From Methylobacterium amylolyticum (lineage in GTDB: Bacteria > Pseudomonadota > Alphaproteobacteria > Rhizobiales > Beijerinckiaceae), in the NCBI RefSeq assembly GCF_030700245.1, contig NZ_JAUYZI010000048.1, positions 1-45,533 on the forward strand: a stretch of DNA of 45,533 nt, written 5' to 3'. The position numbers and the translations under genes are program-made. Below, piece by piece: positions 1-8,705 of the stretch (the first letter of the stretch is position 1; every line of letters starts with the position of its first letter). The notes below the pieces were generated by a model. The model worked only from the letters and a program-made list of their open reading frames with translations. It did no database searches and was not told where the DNA came from.

Positions 1-389
1 ATGGGGTCCGGGCGCGGCTCATTTGGTGCCGCGCCGGGCGCGTACGCCCCTGCCTCCATGCCCGCACCCGAGCCGTCCCGCACCGGACGCGCCGCCCGGG
101 GCGGCGACGACCGAAGTCGCCGACGCGGGCACCGCCCCGCCGCCCGAACCGCCCCGGTCGGTCACCGGGGGGCTCCCTGGGCGGGGCGAAGTCCGGAAGG
201 ACCCCGCCCCGCCGGGCAGCGGATGGCTCATCAGAACCACGCATCAGGACAAAAGTCAATGTTTTTGTTTTTTTTCTTCTGAATCCCGGCCATGGAGGGG
301 GACCGGCGCCCTGGGTCGCCCGATCCCGCCATTGACGGTCCCGCCCCCGATGCGGGAGATCCCCGTCACCGTTCGGGGGAGAACGCCCG
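1..389. other. Gene-free leader region before the acyl-CoA synthetase
   Basis: No convincing gene was found here. Open frames exist on both strands, but they have no recognisable protein family and one ends in a run of phenylalanines encoded by a T tract. The only striking element is a T-rich run at 262-275 (five T, one G, eight T), which stands out in DNA of this GC content. It could be the tail of an upstream terminator or part of a promoter; no convincing hairpin lies directly before it. A purine-rich ribosome-binding site is seen at about 375-380. Confidence 0.5.
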
Positions 390-1916
390 GTGTCCGACGA
401 CCGTCACCCGCCCGCCCGCTTCAACGCGGCCCGGTACTGCCTCGCCGACAACGCGCGGCTGCGCCCCGACAAGACCGCGCTGATCCTGGTCGGCGACGGC
501 ACCGTCTCCCGCCTCACCTTCGCGGAGGTCGACCGGGCGGTGCGCGGCATCGCGGCGGGGCTGCTCGGCCTGGGGCTGAAGCCCGGCGACCGGGTGATGA
601 TCCGCATGGGCAACGACGCGGACTACGCCCTGCTCCATTTCGGCGCGATGGCCGCGGGCCTCGTCGCCCTGCCCTCCTCGCCGCAACTCACCGAGCCCGA
701 GGCCGCCTTCCTGATGGAGAATTCCGGGGCGGCCGCGGTGGCGATCGGCGGCGGCTGCACCGTGAGCCCGGCGGCGCTCGGCGGACGGCTGCGGCTCGAC
801 GCGGACGGAATCGCCGCGCTGAAGGCCGGTCCGCCCCTGCCCGGCTACGCCGACACCGCCGCCGACGACCCGGCGATGCTGATCTACACCTCCGGCACCA
901 CCAGCCGGCCGAAGGGCGTGCTGCACGGCCACCGCGCGGCCTACGGGCGGCGGCCGATGGTCGACCACTGGGTCGGGCTGACCGAGACCGACGTGATGCT
1001 CCACGCGGGCACGATGAACTGGACCTACACGCTCGGCGTCGGCCTGAGCGACCCGTGGTCGGTCGGGGCCACCACGGTGCTCTACAACGGCCCGCGCGAC
1101 CCGTCCGTCTGGCCGCGGCTGATGGCCGAGTACGGGGCCACCCTGTTCGCCGCGGTGCCGACCCTCTACCGGCAGATCCTCAAGTACGGCGACCTGCCGG
1201 CCCACGATCTCTCCCGCCTGCGCCACGGCTGCACGGCGGGCGAGCCGCTGCCGGTGGACCTCCTCGACGCCTGGACCGCGGCGACGGGCAAGCCGCTCTA
1301 CGAGGCGCTGGGGATGAGCGAGATCTCCACCTACATCTCCAGCGGCCCGACGATCCCCGTGCGCCCCGGCTCGCCGGGCAAGCCGCAGCCGGGCCGGCGC
1401 GTGGCGATCCTGCCGGTCGAGGGCGCGCCGGTGCCGCTGCCGGCCGGCGAGAGCGGGCTGCTCGCCGTCCACCGCTCCGAGCCGGGGCTGATGCTCGGCT
1501 ACTGGCACCGCCCCGAGGAGGAGGCCGAGGTCTTCCGCGGCGACTGGTTCGTCGGCGGCGACCTCGCCCGCCTCGACGCCGACGGCTACCTCTGGTTCGA
1601 GGGCCGCAACAACGACCTGATGAAGGCGATGGGCTACCGGGTCGCGCCGAACGAGGTCGAGGTGGTGCTGGCCACCCACCCCAGCGTGGCCGAGGTCGGG
1701 GTGGCCGAGCTGCCGGTGCGGGCCGACGTGTCGGTGATCTGCGGTTTCGTGGTGCTCCAGCCCGGGGCCGCGCCGGACGCCGACGCCCTGCTCGCGTGGT
1801 GCGCCGAGCGGCTGGCCGCCTACAAGCGCCCCCGCGAGATCCGCTTCCTCGACGCCCTGCCGCGCACCGCCAACGGCAAGGTCCAGCGCAAGCGGCTCGC
1901 GGCCGCCGCGGGCTAA
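390..1916 (+). CDS. AMP-forming acyl-CoA synthetase (ANL superfamily)
   Basis: This 508-residue enzyme should activate a carboxylic acid with ATP to an acyl-adenylate and transfer it to coenzyme A. Visible motifs are the phosphate-binding loop YTSGTTSRPKGVLHGH near residues 166-181, the adenylate motif YEALGMSEIS near 305, the hinge stretch GDLARLDADGYLWFEGR, and the C-terminal catalytic lysine in TANGKVQRKR. The length suits the benzoate-CoA ligase / medium-chain acyl-CoA synthetase groups, but the substrate cannot be read from sequence. The start is GTG at 390, nine bases after a GGGGGA ribosome-binding site. It stands alone: the next gene converges on it across a palindromic repeat. Family assignment is firm; acid specificity is unknown. 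Confidence 0.9.
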   Translation: MSDDRHPPARFNAARYCLADNARLRPDKTALILVGDGTVSRLTFAEVDRAVRGIAAGLLGLGLKPGDRVMIRMGNDADYALLHFGAMAAGLVALPSSPQLTEPEAAFLMENSGAAAVAIGGGCTVSPAALGGRLRLDADGIAALKAGPPLPGYADTAADDPAMLIYTSGTTSRPKGVLHGHRAAYGRRPMVDHWVGLTETDVMLHAGTMNWTYTLGVGLSDPWSVGATTVLYNGPRDPSVWPRLMAEYGATLFAAVPTLYRQILKYGDLPAHDLSRLRHGCTAGEPLPVDLLDAWTAATGKPLYEALGMSEISTYISSGPTIPVRPGSPGKPQPGRRVAILPVEGAPVPLPAGESGLLAVHRSEPGLMLGYWHRPEEEAEVFRGDWFVGGDLARLDADGYLWFEGRNNDLMKAMGYRVAPNEVEVVLATHPSVAEVGVAELPVRADVSVICGFVVLQPGAAPDADALLAWCAERLAAYKRPREIRFLDALPRTANGKVQRKRLAAAAG

Positions 1917-1990
1917 GCGGGCGACGCCCCCGCCACGCGCCGCCTCTCCCCTTTGCGGTCCACCGGGTTCCCGCATCGTGGCCGGGCGCG

Positions 1991-2175
1991 CCTCTCCCCT
2001 CTGCGGGAGAGGATGGCGCCCGAAGGGTGTCGGGTGAGGGGAGCGCCGGTGCAGGATCGGGCCGTGCCCTGCGTGACGGTCGCGCCTCTGCCTGAAGCCG
2101 GGCTCCCCTCTCCCGACCCGGCCTCACGCGAAGGGCGCCTTCTTGGCCACCCTCCCCCGCAGAGGGGGGAGGGAG
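1991..2175. repeat. Palindromic dispersed repeat, family A, copy 1
   Basis: This is a long imperfect inverted repeat between two convergent genes. The outer left arm at 1991-2012 is itself a hairpin (CCTCTCCC, then GGGAGAGG) and is nearly the reverse complement of the right end at 2145-2175. Inner arms also pair (GTCGGGTGAGGGGAGC against GCTCCCCTCTCCCGAC). A second copy lies at 8706-8876; the 38 bases at 2091-2128 match 8804-8841 exactly, and the last 31 bases are also identical. It probably folds as RNA and may end transcription from both sides. Confidence 0.85.
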
Positions 2176-2206
2176 ACGCGGCGGTTCGGTCTGCCGTCCG
2201 CACCCC

Positions 2207-4411
2207 TCACGGCCGCAGCGGCGCCAGCGCCTTGGCGGTCTTCGCGGCGCGCACGAGCTGCACGAACTCGCCGCGGTAGCCGTAGGGATCCTCGCCCTTG
2301 GCCGCCGCGGCGATGCGGGCCACGTCGTCGAGGTTGAACCCACCGAGGTATTTGCCGCCGCGCAGGATCTCGGCGAAGCCGGCCACCGCGACCGCGAACC
2401 GGGCCTCCTGCGGGGCTTCCGCGAAGGCCGCCGCCTCCCCGGCCCGGCCGATCGGCGCCTCGATCAGCCGGCTCCCGGCCTCGTCCGGCAGCTTGTAGCG
2501 CACCGCCACGTGGCCGTACTCGGCCGCGTCCCCGGTGCCGGTCCCGGCGGCTTTGGGCTCCGCCTTGCCGTAGCGCAGCCGGCCGAGCACGCTCGGGCCC
2601 CCCGTCGGCACGATCTCGTAGAGCGCGGTGACGCTCTGGCCGGAGCCGACCTCGCCCGCGTCCACCGCGTCGTTGGAAAAGTCCTCGCGGGCGAGCGCCC
2701 GGGTCTCGTAGCCGATCAGCCGGTACTCGGCGACCGCGGCCGGGTTGAACTCGACCTGGATCTTCACGTCCTTTGCGATCGGGATCAGCGTCGCGGTCGC
2801 CTCCTCGACGAGCACCTTGCGGGCCTCGCCGAGCGTGTCGATGTAGGCCGCCGCGCCGTTGCCGTTCTGGGCGAGCGCCTGCATCAGCGCGTCGTTGTAG
2901 TTGCCCATGCCGAAGCCGAGCACGGACAGGAAGATCCCCTTGCCGCGCTCGCGCGACACGAAGTCCGTCAGCGCCTCGCGGCCGGCGATGCCGACGTTGA
3001 AGTCGCCGTCGGTGGCCAGCACCACGCGGTTGACGCCGTTCGGGTCGAGGCTGCGCTCGGCCAGCGCGTAGGCCTGCCGCAGCCCCTCCCCGCCCGCCGT
3101 GCCGCCCCCGGCCTCCAGCCCGTCGATCACGCCGAGGATCCGGCGCGCCTGGTCGGCCGGCGTCGGCTCCAGCGCGATGCCGGCCTGCCCGGCATAGGTG
3201 ACGATCGCCACCCGGTCGCGCCGGTCGAGCCGGGTCAGCAGCATCGCGAGCGCCTGCTTGACCAGCGGCAGCCGGTTCGGGGACCCCATCGAGCCCGACG
3301 TGTCGATCAGGAACACGAGGTTGGCCGCCGGGCGCTCGGCCGGCCGCAGCGCGTAGCCCTGGACGCCGATCCGCACGATCTTGCGGCCCGCCGCCCAGGG
3401 GCTCGGCAGGACGGCCGCGTCGATCCGGAACGGCGCCTCGGCGTCGGCCGGGCCCGGATAGGCGTAGGGGAAGTAGTTGATCATCTCCTCGGGCCGCACC
3501 GCGTCCTTCGGCGGCAGGACGTTGCGGGCGAGCGCGGCGCGGACGAAGCCGTAGGAGGCGGTGTCCACGTCGATCGAGACGGTCGAGACCGGCTGCTCGG
3601 CGACCGCGTGGAAGCCGGACTGGGCCGCGGCGGCGAACCGGTCGCCGCCCGCGGGCTCGGACGCGCTCGGCGCCTCGGCCGCCCGCCTCGCCGGCGCGTC
3701 GCCGCCGAAGCCGAGCCCGACCATCGGCGCAGCCCGCGGCGCGGGCGCGGGCGGGGGCGGCACGGCGAGGAGCGCGGCGCGGCTCTCCTGCTGGCCGAGC
3801 GAGCGCGCGCGGGCGGGCGCGGCGGCCGCCGCCTCCGCGGACCGCGCGCGCTCGGCCGTCTCCCGGGCCGTCTCCCGGGCCGTCTCCCGGGCCGTCGCGG
3901 CCGCGGCCCCGGGCCGGGCCTCGTCCTTCGGCGGCTCGGTCTTCAGCGGCTCGGGCTTGCGCGGCTCGGCCTGCACGATCCGCGGGGCCGGCGTGGGAAG
4001 CTCGGCCGCCGGCGGCTCGGACGGCCGGGCGGGGAGCGGGGCCGGCGCCGCGGGCCCGGCGGGCTCGTCCTTCGGGGTCGGGGCGGTGCCGGGCGGGGGG
4101 GGCGCGTCGCTCCGGGGACCGGATTCCGGGGCGGGTTCGCGGGCGGCTTCCCAGGCGATCGGAGCGGCGATCAGCGCGACGGCGATCGTCGCGACGGCGA
4201 GGCGGGTTCGGGCCATGAAGCGGGTCTCCGGGACGGCGTTGCGCCTCCTCGGACGCGCCGGCTCCGGATTTCCTTGGTGCGACGGGTGGCGCGACGGGCC
4301 GTGGCGGCCCTGCGCGGCGTCGAACCGCGCGAGCGCCACCCCGAGCGCGGCCTCCCGGGCGGCGGGGTCCGGGGCCGGCGCGGGCGGCAGGGTCTCGGTC
4401 TCAGGCGCCAT
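2207..4411 (-). CDS. Membrane-anchored von Willebrand factor A protein (YfbK type), putative partner of the ECF sigma factor
   Basis: The 734-residue protein starts with about 65 hydrophilic residues, then one membrane segment (about 70-87), a long Pro/Ala/Glu-rich linker (about 90-265), a YfbK-type N-terminal domain with INYFPYAYPG near 311-320, and a vWA domain (about 364-545) with an intact metal-binding DTSGSM motif at 370-375. The C-terminal part matches the DUF3520-like region of YfbK relatives. Its ATG overlaps the stop of the sigma factor gene in ATGGCGCCTGA, so the two are translationally coupled. The linker contains a perfect 12-bp repeat in three copies (3859-3894) encoding A-R-E-T units. 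The topology (cytoplasmic tail, one helix, periplasmic sensor domain) fits an anti-sigma factor, but that is inference; no zinc anti-sigma motif is seen. A start at residue 66 would delete the cytoplasmic tail and is less likely. Confidence 0.85.
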   Translation of the reverse strand: MAPETETLPPAPAPDPAAREAALGVALARFDAAQGRHGPSRHPSHQGNPEPARPRRRNAVPETRFMARTRLAVATIAVALIAAPIAWEAAREPAPESGPRSDAPPPPGTAPTPKDEPAGPAAPAPLPARPSEPPAAELPTPAPRIVQAEPRKPEPLKTEPPKDEARPGAAAATARETARETARETAERARSAEAAAAAPARARSLGQQESRAALLAVPPPPAPAPRAAPMVGLGFGGDAPARRAAEAPSASEPAGGDRFAAAAQSGFHAVAEQPVSTVSIDVDTASYGFVRAALARNVLPPKDAVRPEEMINYFPYAYPGPADAEAPFRIDAAVLPSPWAAGRKIVRIGVQGYALRPAERPAANLVFLIDTSGSMGSPNRLPLVKQALAMLLTRLDRRDRVAIVTYAGQAGIALEPTPADQARRILGVIDGLEAGGGTAGGEGLRQAYALAERSLDPNGVNRVVLATDGDFNVGIAGREALTDFVSRERGKGIFLSVLGFGMGNYNDALMQALAQNGNGAAAYIDTLGEARKVLVEEATATLIPIAKDVKIQVEFNPAAVAEYRLIGYETRALAREDFSNDAVDAGEVGSGQSVTALYEIVPTGGPSVLGRLRYGKAEPKAAGTGTGDAAEYGHVAVRYKLPDEAGSRLIEAPIGRAGEAAAFAEAPQEARFAVAVAGFAEILRGGKYLGGFNLDDVARIAAAAKGEDPYGYRGEFVQLVRAAKTAKALAPLRP
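3859..3894. repeat. 12-bp tandem repeat, three perfect copies, inside the vWA gene
   Basis: TCTCCCGGGCCG is repeated three times without mismatch, in frame, giving an A-R-E-T repeat in the linker between the membrane segment and the vWA domain. In-frame copy-number change here would only lengthen or shorten the linker. Confidence 0.9.
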
Positions 4412-4994
4412 CGCGGGCCTCGTGCGTCTTCAGGATGCGGCGCGCTTCGTGCAGGCGCCAGGAGACGGTGGATTCGGCGAGCCCGAGGGCGGCGGCGGCC
4501 TCCGCGTGGGTCAGGCCCTCGCCGCCGACGAGCACCACCGTCTCGCGCAAGGGGGCGTCGAGCCGGGCGAGCGCCCCGGCGAGCCACGCCCGCCGGTGGA
4601 GGTCGCGCCCGTCCGGCCCCGGCGCGAGCCCGACCAGCACGGCGAGCCCGTCCTTCAGGCGTCCCAGGGTGGCGCGGCGGCGGTGGTGATCGCGGCAGGC
4701 GTTGATCACGATGCCGGTGAGCCACGTCGCCACCGTCGCCTCGCCGCGGTAGCCGGCGATGCGGGTGACGAGGGCGCAGCACACCTCCTGCGCGATGTCC
4801 TCGGCGTCGTGGCGCGAGCCGGTCATCCGCCACGCGACGCGGTGCATCCGGTCGTAGTGGCGGCGCAGCAGCGCCTCGAACGCCGCGCGCTCGCCCGCGG
4901 CCGCGCGGCGGGCGAGGTCCGCGTCGCGCTCGGCCTCGGGGGGCGGGCGCGGCGCTTCACGCGGCGGCATGTCCTGGGACGCGGCGAGCAGCAT
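4401..4994 (-). CDS. ECF-type RNA polymerase sigma factor
   Basis: This 197-residue sigma-70 family protein has region 2 at about 35-102 (AFEALLRRHYDRMHRVAWRM, then DAEDIAQEV and the -10 recognition part WLTGIVINACRDHHRRR) and region 4 at about 140-190 with the helix-turn-helix GLTHAEAAAALGLAESTVSW. Regions 1 and 3 are absent, as expected for ECF factors. The gene is followed, with an 11-base overlap, by the membrane vWA protein, a recurrent sigma / vWA pairing that suggests the partner holds or controls the factor. Two starts are possible, 4994 and 4970 (residue 9); neither has a well-spaced ribosome-binding site, so the start is uncertain. No target promoter was identified with confidence. 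Confidence 0.9.
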   Translation of the reverse strand: MLLAASQDMPPREAPRPPPEAERDADLARRAAAGERAAFEALLRRHYDRMHRVAWRMTGSRHDAEDIAQEVCCALVTRIAGYRGEATVATWLTGIVINACRDHHRRRATLGRLKDGLAVLVGLAPGPDGRDLHRRAWLAGALARLDAPLRETVVLVGGEGLTHAEAAAALGLAESTVSWRLHEARRILKTHEARDGA

Positions 4995-5163
4995 CCTCTG
5001 TCCCGGCTCCGGTCACCCCGGGCTCGTCCCGGCGGCGTCGATCCTGTGACGCGCCGGGACGCCGGATCCTTGGACCCGCCGCGATCTTTTTTTCTAACAG
5101 GTTCGCGTCGGCACGCCACACGGGACACGACGCGGCGAGCCGAGGGGCGTTTCGGACCCTCGA

Positions 5164-5280
5164 CCTCATCCTGAGGTGCCCGCGAGAGCGGGCCTCGAAG
5201 GAGACCTCCAGGGATCGCGCGGCCGGCTGGAGGACTCCTTCGAGGCCCCTTGCCAAGGCAAGGGGCACCTCAGGATGAGG
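5164..5280. repeat. Palindromic intergenic repeat, family B
   Basis: The outer arms CCTCATCCTGAGGTGCC (5164-5180) and GGCACCTCAGGATGAGG (5264-5280) are perfect reverse complements. Inner arms GGCCTCGAAGGAG (5191-5203) and CTCCTTCGAGGCC (5235-5247) also pair perfectly. This is the well-known CCTCATCCTGAGG type of intergenic palindrome seen in many Rhizobiales genomes. Only one copy is present in the window. Confidence 0.88.
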
Positions 5281-5368
5281 GGGTTGGTAGGATCGGCCGG
5301 CGTAAACTCCAATCTGTCGTGGACTGTCGGCACGCCAACGCTTCACCCGCTCAGATCCTTGAAGGATC

Positions 5369-5413
5369 GCAGGTTCTCGACGCCGAACCGGCGACCGCTT
5401 CGGCGAAACCTGC
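5369..5413 (-). terminator. Nested stem-loop downstream of the aldehyde dehydrogenase
   Basis: The arms GCAGGTT (5369-5375) and AACCTGC (5407-5413) enclose a second pair, CGCCGAA (5381-5387) and TTCGGCG (5399-5405). It begins 12 bases beyond the stop of the minus-strand gene. There is no T run, so it may be a Rho-aided terminator or an mRNA 3' protector rather than a classical terminator. Confidence 0.4.
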
Positions 5414-5425
5414 TCGGGCGCGGCG

Positions 5426-6847
5426 TCAGGCCGCCCAGATCTCCTCGTCGCTCGGCACCGGCCGTGCGATCACGTCGCCGATGCGCGAGACGTTCATCAG
5501 GTGCTTGTAGTCGAGGTTCTCGGAGATCGAGTTGCCGCCCCAGGAGCCGCAGCCCAGCGTCGTGGTCGGCGCGAAGCCGTTGGTCAGCGAGCCGCCGGCG
5601 GTGAGCGCCGAGGACTGGTTCACCACGAGCCGGCTCACCGGCAGGGCGAGGCCCATCATCCGGATATGCGCCGGATCGCCGGAATGCAGCGCCGCCGAGT
5701 GGCCCGCGCCTTCCACCAGCAGGTTCGCCTTGGCCAACTCCACCGCCTCCTCGAAGCTGCGGTAGGGCAGGATCGCCACCACCGGGCAGAGCTTCTCCTT
5801 GGCCAGGATGTCGTCGTCGCCGGCCCCGTCGGCGGGCACGAGGATGATCCGCGCACCCTCCGGCACCCGCAGCCCGGCCTTGGCGCCGATCTCCTGGGCG
5901 GAGCGCCCGACCACGTCCTTGTTCAGGTGCCCGTCCACGAACACCACCGCGCGGACCCGGTCGACCTCGGCCGGATCGTCGGTGAAGAACACCCGGCCGG
6001 TGTCGCGGAAGGCCGCCACCGTGTCGGCGTAGTGCTCCTCGGGGGCGAGCACGAACTGCTCGTGCGAGCAGATGATGCCGTTGTCGAACGACGCGCCCGC
6101 GACGATCTTCTCGGCCGCCTCGCGCAGGTCGACGCCGCGGTCGATCACCACCGGCACGTTGCCCGCGCCGACGCCGTAGGACGGCTTGCCCGAGGAATAG
6201 GCCGACTTGACCATGGCGCCGCCGCCGGTGGCGACCACCACGTCGACCGCCTTCATCAGCGTCTGCGTCGTCTGCACCGAGCCGCGCCGCACCGCCTGGA
6301 CGAGATGGTCGGGGCCGCCGTGCTCGCGCACGATGCGCTGGTACTCCTTGGTGAGGTGCCACGTGGCGTCGTCGGCCTTGGGGTGGGGCGCGAAGATGAT
6401 GGCGTTGCCGGCCTTCAGCGCGAACATCGCGTTGCACATCGGCGTGACGATCGGGTTGGTGACCGGGCAGACCGCGCCGACCACGCCCATCGGCTTGGCG
6501 ACCAGGGTGAGGCCGTTCTCCGGATCCTCGCCGATGATGCCGCGGGACTTCTTGCCCTTGAGGTTGTGCCAGATGACCCGCGACTTGCCCTTCGCCTTGG
6601 CGACCTTGTCCTCGTAGACGCCGAGGGCGGTCTCCTTGTGCGCCATGCCGGCCAGCGCCTCGGCGTTGTCGTAGACGTACTTGGCGAAGTCGCGCACGAT
6701 CGCATCGACCCGCTCCTGCGGGAAGGTCTCGAACACGGCCTGCGCCTCCCGCGCCCGGGCGACGAGGCGCTGGACCTGATCGGGCGAGGTCGTCGTGGTC
6801 TCGGCCACCTCGCCGCCCAGGGCGGCCTCGAGGGTGGGGCTGGGCAT
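5426..6847 (-). CDS. CoA-acylating aldehyde dehydrogenase (acetaldehyde / sulfoacetaldehyde dehydrogenase type)
   Basis: The 473-residue protein belongs to the acylating branch of the aldehyde dehydrogenase superfamily, which oxidises an aldehyde with NAD(P)+ and coenzyme A to an acyl-CoA, or runs in reverse. The catalytic cysteine is Cys260 in SFDNGIICSHEQ, and the nucleotide-loop stretch GVGAGNVPVVID is at about 225-236. The protein lacks an alcohol dehydrogenase domain, so it is not AdhE. Its closest look is to SauS-like sulfoacetaldehyde dehydrogenases and EutE-like acetaldehyde dehydrogenases; the neighbours (sigma factor, MgtE) contain neither sulfonate nor ethanolamine genes, so the substrate stays open. 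The ATG at 6847 has a well-placed GGAGGA six bases before it. Confidence 0.87.
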   Translation of the reverse strand: MPSPTLEAALGGEVAETTTTSPDQVQRLVARAREAQAVFETFPQERVDAIVRDFAKYVYDNAEALAGMAHKETALGVYEDKVAKAKGKSRVIWHNLKGKKSRGIIGEDPENGLTLVAKPMGVVGAVCPVTNPIVTPMCNAMFALKAGNAIIFAPHPKADDATWHLTKEYQRIVREHGGPDHLVQAVRRGSVQTTQTLMKAVDVVVATGGGAMVKSAYSSGKPSYGVGAGNVPVVIDRGVDLREAAEKIVAGASFDNGIICSHEQFVLAPEEHYADTVAAFRDTGRVFFTDDPAEVDRVRAVVFVDGHLNKDVVGRSAQEIGAKAGLRVPEGARIILVPADGAGDDDILAKEKLCPVVAILPYRSFEEAVELAKANLLVEGAGHSAALHSGDPAHIRMMGLALPVSRLVVNQSSALTAGGSLTNGFAPTTTLGCGSWGGNSISENLDYKHLMNVSRIGDVIARPVPSDEEIWAA

Positions 6848-6995
6848 GAACTGTCCTCCGCTGCCGCCGCGCGGACGGGGCCGTCCGGCGGGGCTGCGAA
6901 CGTAGGACGGCGCGCGGCCGATGAGACGGCGCGGAACGCCGGTTCGGCGAGGGTCGGTCGAACCTGTAACCGTGCGCCCCGCGATCCGGCCGGGA

Positions 6996-8366
6996 TCAGA
7001 GCAGCGTGCCGCGCAGGATCAGCAGCGCCACGGAAAAGTAGATGACGAGCCCGGTGACATCGACCAGCGTCGCCACGAACGGCGCCGAGGCGGTGGCCGG
7101 GTCGAAGCCGATCCGCTGGAGCAGGAACGGCAGCATCGAGCCGGCGAGCGAGCCGAAGGTGACGATGCCGACGAGCGCCGCGCCGACGGTGGCGGCCACC
7201 AGCGGCCAGTGCGGGCCGTAATCGTACAGGCCGAGCTTCTGCCACGCCACGATCCGCACCACCGCGATCACCCCGAGGATCGCGCCGAGCACGATGCCGG
7301 TGGGCAGCTCGCGCAGGGCCACCCGCCACCAGTCGCGCAGGCGGATCTGGTGGAGCGCCAGCGCCCGGATCAGCAGCGAGGTCGCCTGGGAGCCGGAATT
7401 GCCGCCCGAGCTCATGATCAGCGGGATGAACAGGGTCAGGACGATCGCCTTCTCCAACTCGCCCTCGAAGCCCTGCATGGCGGAGGCGGTCAGCATCTCC
7501 GACAGGAACAGGGCGCACAGCCAGCCGGCGCGCTTGCGGATCATCGTCAGGAAGCCGATGTCCATGTAGGGCTCGGGCAGGGCCTCCATGCCGCCGAAGC
7601 GCTGCACGTCCTGGGTCTGCTTCTCGACCATCGCGTCGATCATGTCGTCGACGGTGACGATGCCGATCAGGTGGCCGACCGCGTCGACCACCGGCAGGGC
7701 CAGCAGGTCGTATTTCGAGATCAGGCGCGCCGCCTCCTCGCGGCTGGCGGTGGGCGAGACGGCGAGCGGCGCCCGCCCGGCGGCCACCGACAGCACGTTG
7801 GCCCCGGGCTCGCCCGCGATCAGCCGGCGCAGCGTCACCGCCTTGGTCAGCGCCCGGGTGCGCGGGTCGAGCACGAAGATCGCGTAGATCGTCTCCCGGG
7901 TCTTCTCCACCCGGCGGACGTGGTCGAGCGTCTGACCCACGGTCCACGTGCCCGGCACGGTGACGAACTCGGTGGTCATCAGCGAGCCGACCGTCTCCTC
8001 GCCGTAGGCCGACAGCCGGTCGACCGCGCCGCGGGTCTCGGCGTCGAGCCGGGCGCGCAGGTCGGAGCGGCCGGGCTCCTCGATCTCGCGGAACACGTCG
8101 GTGACCCGGTCGGCGGACATCCCCGAGAGGAAGCCCGCCACCCGGTCGCGCGGCAGCATCTCGATGATCTCGGACGCGCATTCGAGCTCGGGCTGGTCGA
8201 GCACCTCGATCGCCCGCTCCATCGGCAGCCCGAGCAGGATCGCGGCGGCGACCTCCGGGGCCTCCTCGTTCAGGGCCTCGACGATGTCGGGGGCGCGCTC
8301 GTCGGAGAGCCGGGCCGCCAGGGCGGCGGGCTCGACGCGGACGTCGTGGGGGGCGATGTCGTTCAT
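6996..8366 (-). CDS. mgtE: Magnesium transporter MgtE
   Basis: This 456-residue inner-membrane Mg2+ channel shows the family layout: an N-terminal helical domain (about 1-125), two CBS domains (about 130-250; the first begins near the stretch GSLMTTEFVTVP), and a membrane domain with five helices (about 285-456). The pore signature SSGGNSGSQATSLLIRALA is intact, and the conserved aspartate in the last helix region is present (VATLVDVTGLVIYF). The cytoplasmic N and CBS domains act as the Mg2+ sensor in known family members. ATG at 8366 is preferred; a GTG codon lies directly before it at 8369. A GAGG element stands seven bases upstream of the ATG. No Mg2+ riboswitch was recognised in the long leader. 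Confidence 0.95.
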   Translation of the reverse strand: MNDIAPHDVRVEPAALAARLSDERAPDIVEALNEEAPEVAAAILLGLPMERAIEVLDQPELECASEIIEMLPRDRVAGFLSGMSADRVTDVFREIEEPGRSDLRARLDAETRGAVDRLSAYGEETVGSLMTTEFVTVPGTWTVGQTLDHVRRVEKTRETIYAIFVLDPRTRALTKAVTLRRLIAGEPGANVLSVAAGRAPLAVSPTASREEAARLISKYDLLALPVVDAVGHLIGIVTVDDMIDAMVEKQTQDVQRFGGMEALPEPYMDIGFLTMIRKRAGWLCALFLSEMLTASAMQGFEGELEKAIVLTLFIPLIMSSGGNSGSQATSLLIRALALHQIRLRDWWRVALRELPTGIVLGAILGVIAVVRIVAWQKLGLYDYGPHWPLVAATVGAALVGIVTFGSLAGSMLPFLLQRIGFDPATASAPFVATLVDVTGLVIYFSVALLILRGTLL

Positions 8367-8705
8367 CACGCGCCTCGCGGGTGGAGGCGGCGCGCCGCGG
8401 GAATCAGGAGCCGCGGCCGGCCGCCGCGTCCCCCGGGCCCTTCAGCGGCTCAGGCGGGACGGCGCGCGGCCGGACACGGCAGGCACGATCGGTCGGGCAC
8501 GTCGCTTCGCGTCTCGATGCTGAGAGGGACCGGCGACGCCCGGTGGGACGCCGCCGCGCGGCCGCCTCTGCTCCCGGGAACCGGTTCCGTCAAGCCGTAA
8601 CCCGCCCGGTCCTTTCGAGGCGCCGGGGACGCGCCCGGACTGTGACCCGCGGGCCGCGCCTCTCCGCAAGGGCTGCCGGATTCACGTATCGCGGCCCCGC
8701 GCCCC

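Larger units (their letters stand above)
4995..5425. other. Intergenic region between sigma factor and aldehyde dehydrogenase
   Basis: No gene is supported in this 431-base stretch. It holds an A/T tract at 5087-5093, upstream of the minus-strand sigma factor gene, the family B palindromic repeat, and a nested stem-loop next to the aldehyde dehydrogenase stop. Confidence 0.6.

Noticed and set aside
1..282. A 93-codon open frame at the window start
   Set aside because: It ends in phenylalanines from a T tract, has no family match, and its composition is that of noncoding GC-rich DNA.
8367..8705. Mg2+-sensing riboswitch before mgtE
   Set aside because: No M-box-like or ykoK-like conserved core could be recognised; the leader is plain GC-rich sequence.
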